Source of the DNA: Xenophilus sp. E41
GTDB taxonomy: Bacteria > Pseudomonadota > Gammaproteobacteria > Burkholderiales > Burkholderiaceae_C
Direction of reading: 5' to 3'
DNA: 64,000 bases
Assembly (NCBI RefSeq): GCF_003671765.1
Contig: NZ_QPIB01000012.1
Location: forward strand, 52,758 to 116,757
The notes under the pieces are model-generated. The model had not been told where the DNA came from. It searched no databases and saw only the letters and a list, made by a program, of their open reading frames with translations. Of this stretch, positions 7,104-15,423 are shown piece by piece; positions within the stretch are counted from its first letter, which is position 1, and every line of letters begins with the position of its first letter. Made by a program: the position numbers and the translations under genes.

Positions 7104-9103
7104 GCGAAGCGTCCGCGCCGCCCACCAGGGCCACGCGCCCCCTGGAGCCGGCCGACCTGGCCAGCACGCCGATGCCGTTGAGCGGCCAGCCGCAGCCCCG
7201 CCCGCTGCTGGTGCGCGGCAGCCTGCAACGCGACCTGGTGCGCCTGGGCGTGCTGCCCTGCGCCGCACTCGCACTCGCGCTCACGGCCTGGTTCACGCAC
7301 AGCCGGCTGAGCACGCTGGACGCGATGTTCACCGCCGAAGGCCAGGCCATCGCCAGGCAGGTGGCCGCAATGTCGGACCTCAGCCTGTTCGCCGGCGACC
7401 TGCCCGCGTTGCAGAACGTGGCCAACGCGGCGCTGCGCAGCGGCCAAGCCACGCGCGTGGAGATCAGCAACAGCGCCGGCATCTTCGTCGCCGCCGGGGC
7501 CGCCCCCGCCGCCGGCGGCGCGCTTCGCACCTTCTCGGCACCGGTCACGCTGCGCGAGGCCTCGCGCGCAGCGGCCTTTGCGCCCGCAGGGACGACGGCC
7601 GCGGGCGACGCACCCATCGGCCTGGTGCAGGCCTTTCGCGACACCACCGCCTACACGCAGGAGCGCACGCGCTCGCTCATGGCCGGCATCGGGCTCGCGC
7701 TGCTCGCGCTGCTCGCGGCCTGGGTCGCGGTGCGGCACATGGCGCGCAACATCTCGCGTCCGCTGCGCCGCGTGTCGCGCACGGTGGCCGCCCTGCAGGC
7801 CGGACAGTTCGATGCGCGCTGCGACGTCGTCGGCCGGCCGTCGCGACCCGGCCGCGACGGCCGCGCGCCGCACCACGAGTTCGCCACCCTGGCCGGCGAC
7901 GTCAACCGCCTGGCCGAGCGCCTGCAGCAGCACCGGCAGGCGAGCGAGGAGCGCGTGCGCGAAGCCACCGCGGTGGCGCTGATGCGCATGGCCGAGGCCG
8001 AGCAGGCCGCGCTGTCGCGTGCACGCTTCCTCGCCGCCGCCAGCCACGACCTGCGCCAGCCGCTGCACGCCATGGGCCTGTTCATCGACGGCCTGCTGCC
8101 CACCGCCACCGACGCGCAGCGCCCCGCGGTGCTGCGCCTGCAGGAGAGCGCGGCCTTCATGGGCGTGCTGCTGGACGACCTGCTGGAGATCTCGCGCCTG
8201 GATGCGCAGGTGCTCGCGCCCGAGATGGAGGACCTGCGCCTGTCGGCCCTCTTCGATGCGCTGGCTGCGCAGCATGCCGCGCAGGCCGCCGAAGCGCGCG
8301 TGCGCGTGGTGTGGCGCGACCGCGGCCTGGCGGTGCGCAGCGACGCCGCCATGCTCCAGCGCGTGCTGGGCAACCTGGTGGGCAACGCGATCCGCCATGC
8401 GCCGCTGGACGGCACGGTGCTGGTCGTCGCGCGGCGTCGCGGCGACGGCGTCCGCATCGAGGTGCGCGACAACGGCGTGGGCATCGCGCCCATCCACCAC
8501 GCGCGCATCTTCGAGGAGTTCTACCAGGTGGCGAACACCGAGCGCGACCGCCGGCACGGCTTCGGCCTGGGCCTGGCCATCTGCGCGCGCATCGCGGCGC
8601 TGCTCGACACGCGCATCGCCCTGCGCTCGGCGCTGACGCAGGGCAGCACCTTCTCGATCCAGCTGCCGGCCGCGCGGGCCGAGGCGCCCCGGGCCGTTGC
8701 GGCAGTGCCGGCGCCCGCCGCCGCGCTGGCCGGGCTGCGCTGCCTGGTGGTCGACGACGACCGGCCGGTGCTCGAAGCCACCGCCGCCCTGCTGCGCCAG
8801 TGGGACTGCCACGCCGAATGCGCCGCCACGGGCCGCGACGCCGTCGCGCGCCTGGGCGCGCCCGGGGCGCACTTCGACGCCGTGCTGTGCGACCTGCAGC
8901 TCACAGGTGACGACGACGGCATGTCGGTGATCGAGGCCGCGCGCCGCCTGCAACCCGGCGCGCTGGCGGTGGTCGTGTCGGGTGCCACCGGGCCCGAGAT
9001 GCTGCAGCGCCTGCGCCACAGCGGCGTGCTGCTGCTCACCAAGCCGGTCGCACCGGCCAAGCTGCGTGCCCTGCTCTCGGCCCGGCAAGGCGTGGCCGCA
9101 TGA
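7100..9103 (+). CDS. Hybrid sensor histidine kinase 2
   Basis: A 667-residue hybrid kinase of the same plan as the gene at 3921. Membrane segments near residues 48-65 and 194-212 bracket a periplasmic domain of about 125 residues. A HAMP-like region precedes the H-box SHDLRQPLHAM with His316. The ATPase motifs are NLVGNAIRHAP, DNGVGIAP and GFGLGLA. The receiver domain starts with VVDDD, has the acceptor Asp in LCDLQL and ends with a Lys-Pro loop. It is coupled to the preceding binding-protein gene by a 4-nt overlap. The two kinases differ in their periplasmic domains, so they should read different ligands. Confidence 0.92.
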   Translation: MSEASAPPTRATRPLEPADLASTPMPLSGQPQPRPLLVRGSLQRDLVRLGVLPCAALALALTAWFTHSRLSTLDAMFTAEGQAIARQVAAMSDLSLFAGDLPALQNVANAALRSGQATRVEISNSAGIFVAAGAAPAAGGALRTFSAPVTLREASRAAAFAPAGTTAAGDAPIGLVQAFRDTTAYTQERTRSLMAGIGLALLALLAAWVAVRHMARNISRPLRRVSRTVAALQAGQFDARCDVVGRPSRPGRDGRAPHHEFATLAGDVNRLAERLQQHRQASEERVREATAVALMRMAEAEQAALSRARFLAAASHDLRQPLHAMGLFIDGLLPTATDAQRPAVLRLQESAAFMGVLLDDLLEISRLDAQVLAPEMEDLRLSALFDALAAQHAAQAAEARVRVVWRDRGLAVRSDAAMLQRVLGNLVGNAIRHAPLDGTVLVVARRRGDGVRIEVRDNGVGIAPIHHARIFEEFYQVANTERDRRHGFGLGLAICARIAALLDTRIALRSALTQGSTFSIQLPAARAEAPRAVAAVPAPAAALAGLRCLVVDDDRPVLEATAALLRQWDCHAECAATGRDAVARLGAPGAHFDAVLCDLQLTGDDDGMSVIEAARRLQPGALAVVVSGATGPEMLQRLRHSGVLLLTKPVAPAKLRALLSARQGVAA

Positions 9104-9122
9104 ACGCATGCCTTCACCCCAT

Positions 9123-9183
9123 TTGCTATCGAAACGAGAGCTGCCGGCACAAGCAGGACGGGCACTGCAGCCCCATTTTTCTT
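9123..9183 (+). repeat. GCTATC dispersed repeat, copy A
   Basis: This begins with GCTATCGAAACGAGAGC, continues through GGACGGGCACTGCAGCC and ends with a T-run at 9176-9183. It lies directly downstream of hybrid kinase 2 in sense orientation, where the T-run could assist termination. It belongs to a seven-copy family in the window. Confidence 0.7.
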
Positions 9184-9209
9184 GAAGCCCGCCCCTGCCT
9201 GAGGCTGCC

Positions 9210-10013
9210 ATGCTCGACCCTGCCGCGCTGAGCGCGATCCGCCCCTTCGTCGCCACGCCGAGCCACAGCGGCGCGCTCAGCTCGCTCTACGTGCGCAGCC
9301 TGCTGGGCCTGGTCAACCTGGCGTGGACGCAGGGCTTCGCGATGCAGACGCGCTTCCTCGACGGCGACAGCCTGGTGCCGCGCGCGCGCAACCGCCTGGT
9401 CGCCGAGTTCATGGCCGACGCGCGCTGGACCCACCTGTTCTGGATCGACGCCGACATCGGCTTCGAGCCCGAGGCCGCGCTGCGGCTGCTGCTGGCCGGG
9501 CGCGAGGTGGTGGCCGGCGTCTACCCGCACAAGACCGAGGGCTGGCCCGCCGAGGGCCTGGCGCAGGCGCTGCCGGCCGGCAGCACGCGCGAGGACTTCG
9601 CGGCGCGCCACGCGCGCTACGCCTTCAACCCCCTGCCGGGCGCCCAGCGGGCGGACGAGGACGGCTTCGTCGAGGTGCTCGATGCGCCGACCGGCTTCAT
9701 GCTCATCGCGCGCACGGTGTTCGAGCGCCTGTCCGCCGCGATGCCGGAGCTGCGCTACACGCCCGATGCCGGCGCCCACGCCAACGCGCACCTGCCGCAC
9801 TGGCGCTTCTTCGACACCCTGGCCGAGCCCGGCAACGGCCGCTACCTCAGCGAGGACTACGCCTTCTGCCGTCGCTGGCAGCAGCTCGGCGGGCGCGTGT
9901 TCGTGGACGTGCAGTCGCGCCTGGTGCACCAGGGAACGCAGGACTTCCGCGGCGATCTTGCGCGTGCATTGACGGTGGGCCAGGGCCCGGCGGACAAGGG
10001 CCGCGCCGCCTGA
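9210..10013 (+). CDS. Glycosyltransferase-like protein (GT-A fold)
   Basis: A 267-residue soluble protein without signal peptide or membrane segments. HLFWIDADIGFEP near residues 74-86 supplies the acidic DxD-type metal and nucleotide-sugar site of GT-A glycosyltransferases, and LSEDYAFCRRW is the typical acidic segment toward the C-terminus. The overall pattern resembles Anp1/GT2-like proteins found beside surface-polysaccharide or adhesin genes. A Shine-Dalgarno-like TGAGG precedes the ATG. It is convergent with the TpsA adhesin gene, whose stop is 24 nt away. Glycosylation of a surface structure is possible but is inferred only from neighbourhood. Confidence 0.72.
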   Translation: MLDPAALSAIRPFVATPSHSGALSSLYVRSLLGLVNLAWTQGFAMQTRFLDGDSLVPRARNRLVAEFMADARWTHLFWIDADIGFEPEAALRLLLAGREVVAGVYPHKTEGWPAEGLAQALPAGSTREDFAARHARYAFNPLPGAQRADEDGFVEVLDAPTGFMLIARTVFERLSAAMPELRYTPDAGAHANAHLPHWRFFDTLAEPGNGRYLSEDYAFCRRWQQLGGRVFVDVQSRLVHQGTQDFRGDLARALTVGQGPADKGRAA

Positions 10014-10037
10014 CAGCCCCGCCCGTCCGGCTACGTT

Positions 10038-13000
10038 CTAGAAGTCGGCGCAGCCGTTCTTGCGCTCGGTGTCGATGCAGCTCGTGAGGATGGGCCGCGA
10101 GCGCACGCGCGACCACTCGCGCGCCAGCAGGTCGTCGCCCTGCTGCGCGCGGTCGCCACCCAGCGGACCGGTCGCGAAGCAGATCGGCGGCGCGCCGATG
10201 TTGCGGTCGAAGGTGTAGGTGTTGGGCACCTCGCGCAGCACGTCGGGCAGCGGCAGGCTGGGCTGCAGATTCACGCGCAGGCTGCCCGGCACGACGTTGA
10301 CGAGGTAGCCCTCGGCCGACGTGAAACTGCCGGTAATCGGGTAGAAGCCAGGCGGACTGAAGGCGTTGGCCGTCGTGCTCAGCGCACCCGAGAAGCCGAG
10401 CCCGCGGTCGCCGAGGATCAGGCCGGTGATGCTGTAGGTGAACAGCGGATTCGGCGCGCCGTAGAAGCGGTTCGCATCGTTGATCACCACCGTCGCCACC
10501 GGCTGCTGCGCGTAGATGAAGTGGTTGTCCCCCGGCGAGATGCTCACCGTGCACAGCCCCAGGTAGGCGCAGTGGTACAGGTTCGGCGTGAGGCCCGAGC
10601 CGGCCAGTCCGCCGCGCGTCTCGCCCACCCAGGTGTCGGCCCACACGCGCCACGGCGCGCCGGCGATGGTGAAGGCGCCGGCGTTCTGGAAGCGCGACGC
10701 GGCGATGAGGTCGGCGCCCGAGCTGCTGCTGACGTTCGTGGCCAGCGTCAGGTCGCCCGACAGCGTGCGCACGTAGACCGTGTCGGCCGCCATGGAGCCG
10801 GTCGCCACCACCTGCGGCAGGTTGCCCGCGGCGTCGTAGCCGATGACGGACACGTTGCCGACGCGCAGCGCATCGACGTCCTGGTAGCGGAAGGCCCCGG
10901 CCGCGCTGCCGCCCAGCGTGGCGGCGCTCACGTTGTTGGCCGCCTGGTCGAGCAGCACGCTGCCCGCGCTCGACTGCGCCAGCAGCGTGCCGGCCGTGAT
11001 CGGCGCCGCCGCCGTCTGCGTGATGTTGCCCGCCGACACCAGGCCCAGCGTGGGTGCGGTGATCGGGGCGTTCAGCGCGATGTTGCCGCCTCCCCCGTTC
11101 TGCAGCGTGAGCGCCGAGGCGGTGTTGAGCGCGCCCACCACCGTGATGTCCGCGGCATGGCTGTTGCTGCCGAAGACCAGCGTCGGTGCGGCGATGCGGG
11201 TGAGTTCGGCCGCCGACACGGCGAAGCCCGTGGCGGCCGTGCCACCGACCGTGATGGCGTTGGCCGTGCGGTCCGCCGCGGTGGCGACGTAGGCCTCGGG
11301 CGTGCCCGTCAGGTTCAGCCCGCCGGGACGCAGGTTCACCACCCCGCCGGCGCTCGCCTGGCTGCCCGCGCCCAGGGCCAGCGCGTCGGCACTGCCGTCG
11401 TTGGCGGCGCGCAGGACCACATTGCGCGCGCCCGAGACGATGCCGCCCTGCTGCGTGCCGAAGGTGTCGCTGAAGGTCGGCGCGAACTCCACGCCGGCAC
11501 CGCGGCCCTGCATCTCGCCCGTGATCTCGATGTCGCCGCGGCCCGTGGTCGTGATCTGCGCGTTGCCGCCCACCCGCACGCCGGCGCCGGGGCCCGAGCC
11601 GAAGCCCGTGCCCTCGCCGGCCTGGCGCAGCCCGCGCACGGTGATGTTGCCGTCCACGCTGCTGATGCGCGGCTGCCCGGCTGCGTTGAAGGGCGGCGCG
11701 CCGATCACCACGCCGTAGCCCGGCGCGTAGGCGCTGCTGGCCGAGTACCCGCCCACGCCCGTGACGTTGATGTTGCCGGTGGTGCTGAAGAGCCCGCCCA
11801 CACCCTGGTCGGCCCGGATGACCACGCCGCTGCCGTTCACCGCCGTGCCGAGGATGTCGATGCCGCCCGTGCTGGTGTTGATGCGGGTGCCGTCGATGAA
11901 CACGCCGTCGTAGCCGTTGAACGGGCTCACGACATTGGTGCGGCCGGTGATCCGCACGTCGCCCCCGGCCAGCGCGTCGCTGCCGCCGGTGTAGCCCAGT
12001 CCGGCCACCTGGTTGCCGGCGCGCGTGTCGATCGCCACCCCGTCGATGCTCACGCTCGCCAGGTTGGAGGCGTTGGCCCAGGCGGCGTTCATCGTCACAT
12101 CGCCGCCGTTGGTGTAGATGCTGCCGCTGTAGCTGATCTGACCGCCGCCGGTCGTGGCGGCGCTGTTGTTCGCGTCGGCGTTGAACACCACGTTCAGCGG
12201 CCCGCCCGTTCCCGACGAGGCGATGTTCGTGCCCGCGTTCGAGCGGATGCTGCGGTGGGCGTCGAGCCGGAAGGTGCGTTCGCCTCTGCCCGTGTAGCTG
12301 ATCTGCGCGTTGTTCAGGAAGATGTCGCCATCGGTCGGGTTGCCGCCCGCTCCGGTGGTGATGGTCACATCGGTGCCGCCGTTGAGCGCGTTGTTGATCG
12401 CGCTGTCGCGTATCACCGAGTTGGTGAGCGGCACGAAGGGGTTGCCCGGCAGCGACGTGTCGCCCGCCGTGCTGCTGATCTCGACGTTGTACGGGTCGAT
12501 CAGCCACTGCCCGGCCTTGCCGGCCGGCGCGCCGGCGTCGACGCTGATGGCGCCGAGGTCGAAGGCACCGCCGGAGGTCTCGACGAAGCCGCCGTCGCCC
12601 CCGGCGCTGCCGCCGCGCGCCTCGATGCGGCCGTAGGCGCGCAAGGTGTTGTCGCCGATAACACGGATGCTGCCGCCGGCGCCGCTGCCCGTCGCGTTGG
12701 CGGCCAGCACCACGTTCGCGTCCACGCCCGCGATGCCGTTGGGCGCGGCGCCCCCGTCGCCCACGGCGCGGATGTCGATCGTGCCGCCGCCGGTGGCGCC
12801 GCTGGCGTCCAGCCGCGTGTAGCCATAGCCCTCGTTGCTGTAGCCGGTGATGTTCACGTTGCGGGCGCTGATGTCGATCGCGCCGCCGCGTCCCTGTGCG
12901 CTGGCGGTGCTGATGAGCAGGCCCGGGTCGTCCGGCGTCGAATCGCTGTTGTTGGACTCGATGCTGATGGCGCCCGCGCCGCCGCGCAGCATGATGCGGC

Positions 13001-15308
13001 CGCCTTCGGCCGTCCAGCGGCCGCCCTGCACGAGGATGCTCGATGCCGGGTCGAAGGGCGTCACCTCCGCCACCCCGGCCGCGTTCTTGCCCACATTGAA
13101 GGCCGGGCTGCCCGCAGTGCCGGTGATGGCGATCGACCGGCCCGCACCCGCCGCGATCTCGCTGTAGCCGAGATCGACGCCGACGCCTTCGGAATGGAAG
13201 GTGGTGCCGATCTGGCCCGACGCCAGCGCGAGGAAGCCCGGGTCGGTCATCGCGTCGGCCAGGCTGCCGCCCGTGCCGTCGATCGTCACATGGCCACCCG
13301 TCGAGATGCGTGCGGACGAGAGCGTGACGCCATTGCCCGCGTCCATGAAGGTGCCGACCGCGTCGCCCGCTCGCCAGGCGCGGCCGCTGCCCACCAGGAC
13401 CACGTCGCCGCCGGCGGACTCGATGCGCGAGCTGGTGAACTCGCTGCCGTCGTAGGAACTGCCGATGTCGACGCCGGAGGAGAAGATGCCGAAACCGCCC
13501 CGGCCCTCGAGCCGGACCGCGCCGCTCCCGGTGCGCAGGGTGCCGCCCTGCACCGACACACCGCTCGCGCCCGTGACGTCTAGGTCGCCGCCGAACGGGG
13601 TCAGGTACGACCAGCTCGAACCTTCCCCGCGCAGCGTGATGGCGCCGCCGTTGCTGCAGCTGGCCACGCCCGCGGCGCAGGTCGACAGCAGGCTGTCGTT
13701 GACCTCGATGCCGGCGGTCTGCCGCACGGCTGGCGCGCCATCGGGCACCGGCGTGGTCTGCTGGCCGCCCACCGCGCGCCCGCGCGTGGGGTCGCTCTGG
13801 CCGTAGAAGCGGATGTCGCCGCCGGCGGTCTCGATGGCCGCATGGTCCAGCAGGATGGCGCCGCGCGCCGGCAGTTCCCCCACAGGGCCCACGCCATCGG
13901 CGGCCAGGCTGCCGTTGGCATCGGCATTGAAGGCCACATTCAGCGCACCGGCCTTAGACCGGATGGCCGAGTTGGCGGCCATCTCGATGTTGCGGTCCGA
14001 GTTGACCGTGAAGGTGGCGCTGCCTCCCTCGGTCTTGAGCACCTGCGCGTCCGGCTGGAAGGCGACGCCGAAGGTGCTGGCGCTCCGGTTGGTCAGGGTC
14101 AGGTCGGCGCCGCTGTTGAGCGCGCTCGCGAGGCTCTGCGCATCCACGGTGGTGGTCGCGCCGGGGTCCGCCGGCGCGGCGCCGGGCGCATGCACCCACA
14201 CGTCGTTGGTGCTGGTGAGTTGCACGCTGCCGTTGGTTGCACCGCCGGCCCGCAGGCTGGCGCCCGCCACGCGCAGGGTGTCGGCCTCCACGGTGATGCC
14301 GCCGCCCGCCGCGCCACTGCCCGCCGCCGCACCCGCGTCGAGCGTGCCTCCCACCGCCACGATCGCCGGCGCGGCGGCCCCGCCGCCGCCGCTGAGCACG
14401 ATCTCGCCGTTGCGCGACTCCAGCGAGCGGGCCTGGATCAGGCCCTGCTGGTTGACGACCAGCGCGCCGGGATCGGTCGACAGCGCTGCGATGTTGACGC
14501 GGCCGCCGTCGGCCGTGATCTGGCCGACGTTGGTCACCAGCGCCTTGGCCGCGACGTTGCCCGTGAGGTTGCTGACCTTGAAGGTCGTGAGGCCGTCGCC
14601 TGCGTAGTCGAGCGTCGCGCTGAGGCCCGACAGCAGGCCGACGCTGCCCTGGGCGACGTTGATCTGGCCGGCGTTGCTCACCTCCTGGCCCATCAGCGCG
14701 ACGGTGCCCCCCGGCGTGGTCGTGATGCTGGCGCCGCTTTCGACGCTGACCTTGCCCGTGACGGCGTCGGTGCGCGTGAAGGTGAGCGTGCCGCCGCCGG
14801 CCAGCGGCGTGTTGACGCGGTCGCCGCCGGCGATGGCATCGTCGGCGACGTCGAGCGTCGACGCCACCAGCCCGCCCACGTTGACCTGCGAGCCGGCGCC
14901 GAAGAGCACCCCCGCCGGGTTGATGATGAACACGTGCCCCGGCGCGGTGATGGTGCCGAAGATCTGCGACGGGTTGCCGACCGTGGTGACCCGGTTGAGC
15001 GTGACGCTGCCCGCGCCCATCGCCTGGTTGAAGGCGATGCTGTTGCCCCCGGCGAGCGAGAAACCGTTCCAGTTGATGACGGCGCGCCAGCTGGCCTGGT
15101 TGATGTTCATCGCCGTGCCGTTGATCCCCCAGCCGGAGATCGTCCCCGCGGCCACGTTGCCGACGGCGGGAAAACCGGCGGTCGAGCCCGGATTGATGAC
15201 CTGGGCCCACACCGGCGGCGCCGCAGCCCCGATGCAGGCCAGGGACAGGGCCAGCGGGCGCATCCGCCACGGCCGCCGCGTCGCGCGGGAAGAAAGGCGT
15301 GAACTCAT
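10038..15308 (-). CDS. Two-partner secretion exoprotein TpsA (FHA-like adhesin)
   Basis: A 1756-residue exoprotein. An extended signal peptide ends about VWA(35), followed by a TPS/haemagglutination domain with NINQ (68-71) and the NPAG motif at 130-133. The long middle is a Gly/Asn/Thr-rich beta-helix with recurring GxIxIxG-type strands. A YDG/MBG-like module (INDANRFYGAPNPLFTYS) lies near the C-terminus. The last 47 residues carry Cys1710, Cys1744 and Cys1753, a tail that could anchor the protein at the surface by a disulfide hook. AGGGG lies about 8 nt upstream of the start. It is the last gene of the CHAT-TpsB-TpsA run and should be exported by the TpsB encoded next to it. Confidence 0.9.
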   Translation of the reverse strand: MSSRLSSRATRRPWRMRPLALSLACIGAAAPPVWAQVINPGSTAGFPAVGNVAAGTISGWGINGTAMNINQASWRAVINWNGFSLAGGNSIAFNQAMGAGSVTLNRVTTVGNPSQIFGTITAPGHVFIINPAGVLFGAGSQVNVGGLVASTLDVADDAIAGGDRVNTPLAGGGTLTFTRTDAVTGKVSVESGASITTTPGGTVALMGQEVSNAGQINVAQGSVGLLSGLSATLDYAGDGLTTFKVSNLTGNVAAKALVTNVGQITADGGRVNIAALSTDPGALVVNQQGLIQARSLESRNGEIVLSGGGGAAAPAIVAVGGTLDAGAAAGSGAAGGGITVEADTLRVAGASLRAGGATNGSVQLTSTNDVWVHAPGAAPADPGATTTVDAQSLASALNSGADLTLTNRSASTFGVAFQPDAQVLKTEGGSATFTVNSDRNIEMAANSAIRSKAGALNVAFNADANGSLAADGVGPVGELPARGAILLDHAAIETAGGDIRFYGQSDPTRGRAVGGQQTTPVPDGAPAVRQTAGIEVNDSLLSTCAAGVASCSNGGAITLRGEGSSWSYLTPFGGDLDVTGASGVSVQGGTLRTGSGAVRLEGRGGFGIFSSGVDIGSSYDGSEFTSSRIESAGGDVVLVGSGRAWRAGDAVGTFMDAGNGVTLSSARISTGGHVTIDGTGGSLADAMTDPGFLALASGQIGTTFHSEGVGVDLGYSEIAAGAGRSIAITGTAGSPAFNVGKNAAGVAEVTPFDPASSILVQGGRWTAEGGRIMLRGGAGAISIESNNSDSTPDDPGLLISTASAQGRGGAIDISARNVNITGYSNEGYGYTRLDASGATGGGTIDIRAVGDGGAAPNGIAGVDANVVLAANATGSGAGGSIRVIGDNTLRAYGRIEARGGSAGGDGGFVETSGGAFDLGAISVDAGAPAGKAGQWLIDPYNVEISSTAGDTSLPGNPFVPLTNSVIRDSAINNALNGGTDVTITTGAGGNPTDGDIFLNNAQISYTGRGERTFRLDAHRSIRSNAGTNIASSGTGGPLNVVFNADANNSAATTGGGQISYSGSIYTNGGDVTMNAAWANASNLASVSIDGVAIDTRAGNQVAGLGYTGGSDALAGGDVRITGRTNVVSPFNGYDGVFIDGTRINTSTGGIDILGTAVNGSGVVIRADQGVGGLFSTTGNINVTGVGGYSASSAYAPGYGVVIGAPPFNAAGQPRISSVDGNITVRGLRQAGEGTGFGSGPGAGVRVGGNAQITTTGRGDIEITGEMQGRGAGVEFAPTFSDTFGTQQGGIVSGARNVVLRAANDGSADALALGAGSQASAGGVVNLRPGGLNLTGTPEAYVATAADRTANAITVGGTAATGFAVSAAELTRIAAPTLVFGSNSHAADITVVGALNTASALTLQNGGGGNIALNAPITAPTLGLVSAGNITQTAAAPITAGTLLAQSSAGSVLLDQAANNVSAATLGGSAAGAFRYQDVDALRVGNVSVIGYDAAGNLPQVVATGSMAADTVYVRTLSGDLTLATNVSSSSGADLIAASRFQNAGAFTIAGAPWRVWADTWVGETRGGLAGSGLTPNLYHCAYLGLCTVSISPGDNHFIYAQQPVATVVINDANRFYGAPNPLFTYSITGLILGDRGLGFSGALSTTANAFSPPGFYPITGSFTSAEGYLVNVVPGSLRVNLQPSLPLPDVLREVPNTYTFDRNIGAPPICFATGPLGGDRAQQGDDLLAREWSRVRSRPILTSCIDTERKNGCADF

Positions 15309-15344
15309 GTCGATGCCCCTGGACGCCCGTGCACGGACGTTCCT

Positions 15345-15405
15345 TTAGCTATCAATTCAATAGCGGCCTGGGCCCGTCGGACGGGCGTTGCAGCCACTTT
15401 TTTCT
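15345..15405 (+). repeat. GCTATC dispersed repeat, copy B
   Basis: GCTATCAATTCAATAGC (15348-15364) is followed by the hairpin GCCCGTCGGACGGGC, then GTTGCAGCC and a T-run at 15398-15403. It lies in the 115-nt gap between tpsB and tpsA, antisense to both, so a partial transcriptional break or mRNA processing point between transporter and adhesin is conceivable. Confidence 0.75.
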
Positions 15406-15423
15406 CGAAGGTGCGGGCCATGC

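Noticed and set aside
3816-7274. A 1152-codon open frame antisense to the hybrid kinase and binding-protein genes
   Set aside because: Low-complexity Arg/Ala/Gly/His sequence; a GC-bias artefact opposite well-identified genes.
10521-13583. A 1020-codon open frame antisense to the TpsA gene
   Set aside because: It is Arg/Ala/His/Val-rich with no recognisable motif and mirrors the codon bias of the GC-rich TpsA gene. TpsA has domain signatures and a ribosome site.
10600-14900. Recurrent similar segments in the TpsA gene as a CRISPR-like or tandem array
   Set aside because: They are degenerate, irregularly spaced and in frame, as expected for beta-helix repeats of adhesins.
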